Source: an uncultured Saprospiraceae bacterium (GTDB lineage: Bacteria; Bacteroidota; Bacteroidia; Chitinophagales; Saprospiraceae). Taken from it: DNA of 32,466 nt. Within the stretch, counting starts at the first letter, position 1. Every line of letters begins with the position of its first letter. The translations under genes and the position numbers were made by a program. The DNA is taken from contig CALFBG010000244.1 of assembly GCA_937951685.1 (NCBI GenBank), positions 1 through 32,466 of the forward strand, written 5' to 3'. Under the pieces are notes generated by a model, which was given only the letters and a program-made list of their open reading frames with translations, had not been told where the DNA came from and searched no databases. This document shows, one piece after another, positions 32,365-32,466 of this stretch.

Positions 32365-32466
32365 CTCACTCAAAAAATACCTTTCTGACGAAAAATTATC
32401 AGACGACGAGGTAACGGACATAACGGAAGCACTATTACAGTCTCAAGAGGATTATAACTTGAGAGG
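32357..32466 (+). CDS. Partial gene downstream of the sigma factor (runs off the window)
   Basis: An open frame starts at ATG 32357, 8 bases before the sigma stop, and stays open to the end of the window. The 36 residues seen are acidic and probably helical (MTDSLKKYLSDEKLSDDEVT...EALLQSQEDYNLR). This position and overlap are usual for an anti-sigma factor or another membrane partner. Only the N-terminus is seen, so the identity cannot be set. Confidence 0.6.
   Translation, partial: MTDSLKKYLSDEKLSDDEVTDITEALLQSQEDYNLR

Noticed and set aside
1-32466. CRISPR array, prophage or transposase gene
   Set aside because: No regularly spaced direct repeats with unique spacers, no phage structural or integrase genes, and no transposase frame was seen. 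The dispersed repeats are few, irregular and intergenic.

Overview
The window looks like chromosomal DNA of a Bacteroidota bacterium, most likely of the Saprospiria / Saprospiraceae type. The evidence is low-to-moderate GC by eye, weak Shine-Dalgarno use, -7 promoter boxes of the TAnnTTTG type, three secreted proteases with type IX secretion (T9SS) C-terminal sorting domains, a PorP/SprF protein followed by a PorE-like OmpA protein, a head-GIN (DUF2807) lipoprotein, a long-form urocanate hydratase and an ECF sigma factor coupled to a membrane partner. Species assignment is inference. No rRNA, tRNA, CRISPR array, transposase or prophage gene was seen.

Layout. 1-3.5 kb: a repeat-rich leader, a YjjG-type HAD phosphatase, a long gene-free stretch, a DUF2807 lipoprotein and a convergent alpha/beta hydrolase. 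3.7-6.0 kb: a two-gene unit of a 130-residue protein ending in Gly-Gly, with a ubiquitin/MoaD-like C-terminal look, and a DUF4132-type protein. 6.0-8.9 kb: a two-domain VOC (glyoxalase-like) protein and urocanate hydratase, both on the minus strand. 9.4-10.9 kb: an ankyrin-repeat protein. 11.2-13.1 kb: an ECF sigma factor and an anti-sigma-like/beta-barrel protein, translationally coupled by ATGA. 13.7-14.7 kb: a Nudix hydrolase convergent with a secreted Lys/Ala/Cys-repeat protein, sharing one terminator. 15.0-20.8 kb: an M43 metalloprotease, then an operon of a small lipoprotein and a large M4 metalloprotease. 21.1-26.4 kb: a family 9 glycosyltransferase, PorP/SprF, a PorE-like OmpA protein and a DUF1573 lipoprotein. 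26.5-32.5 kb: a periplasmic TPR-CHAT protein, an S8 subtilase, a divergent ECF sigma factor and the start of a further overlapping gene that runs off the window.

How the genes fit together. Much of the window concerns the cell envelope and secreted proteolysis. The M43, M4 and S8 proteases carry T9SS sorting signals, and the PorP/PorE-like pair belongs to the T9SS-associated outer-membrane machinery. The two ECF sigma units suggest envelope-stress or surface signalling.

Most interesting candidates: (i) the Gly-Gly protein coupled to the DUF4132 protein; (ii) the lipoprotein directly before the M4 protease, which has an emfourin-like look and could be a dedicated inhibitor; (iii) the CHAT / S8 / ECF-sigma neighbourhood with a periplasm-facing CHAT domain; (iv) the cysteine-repeat secreted protein; (v) a family of intergenic palindromic repeats with at least four copies or part-copies, and a second short inverted-repeat family. 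All functional proposals for these are inference from sequence read by eye.
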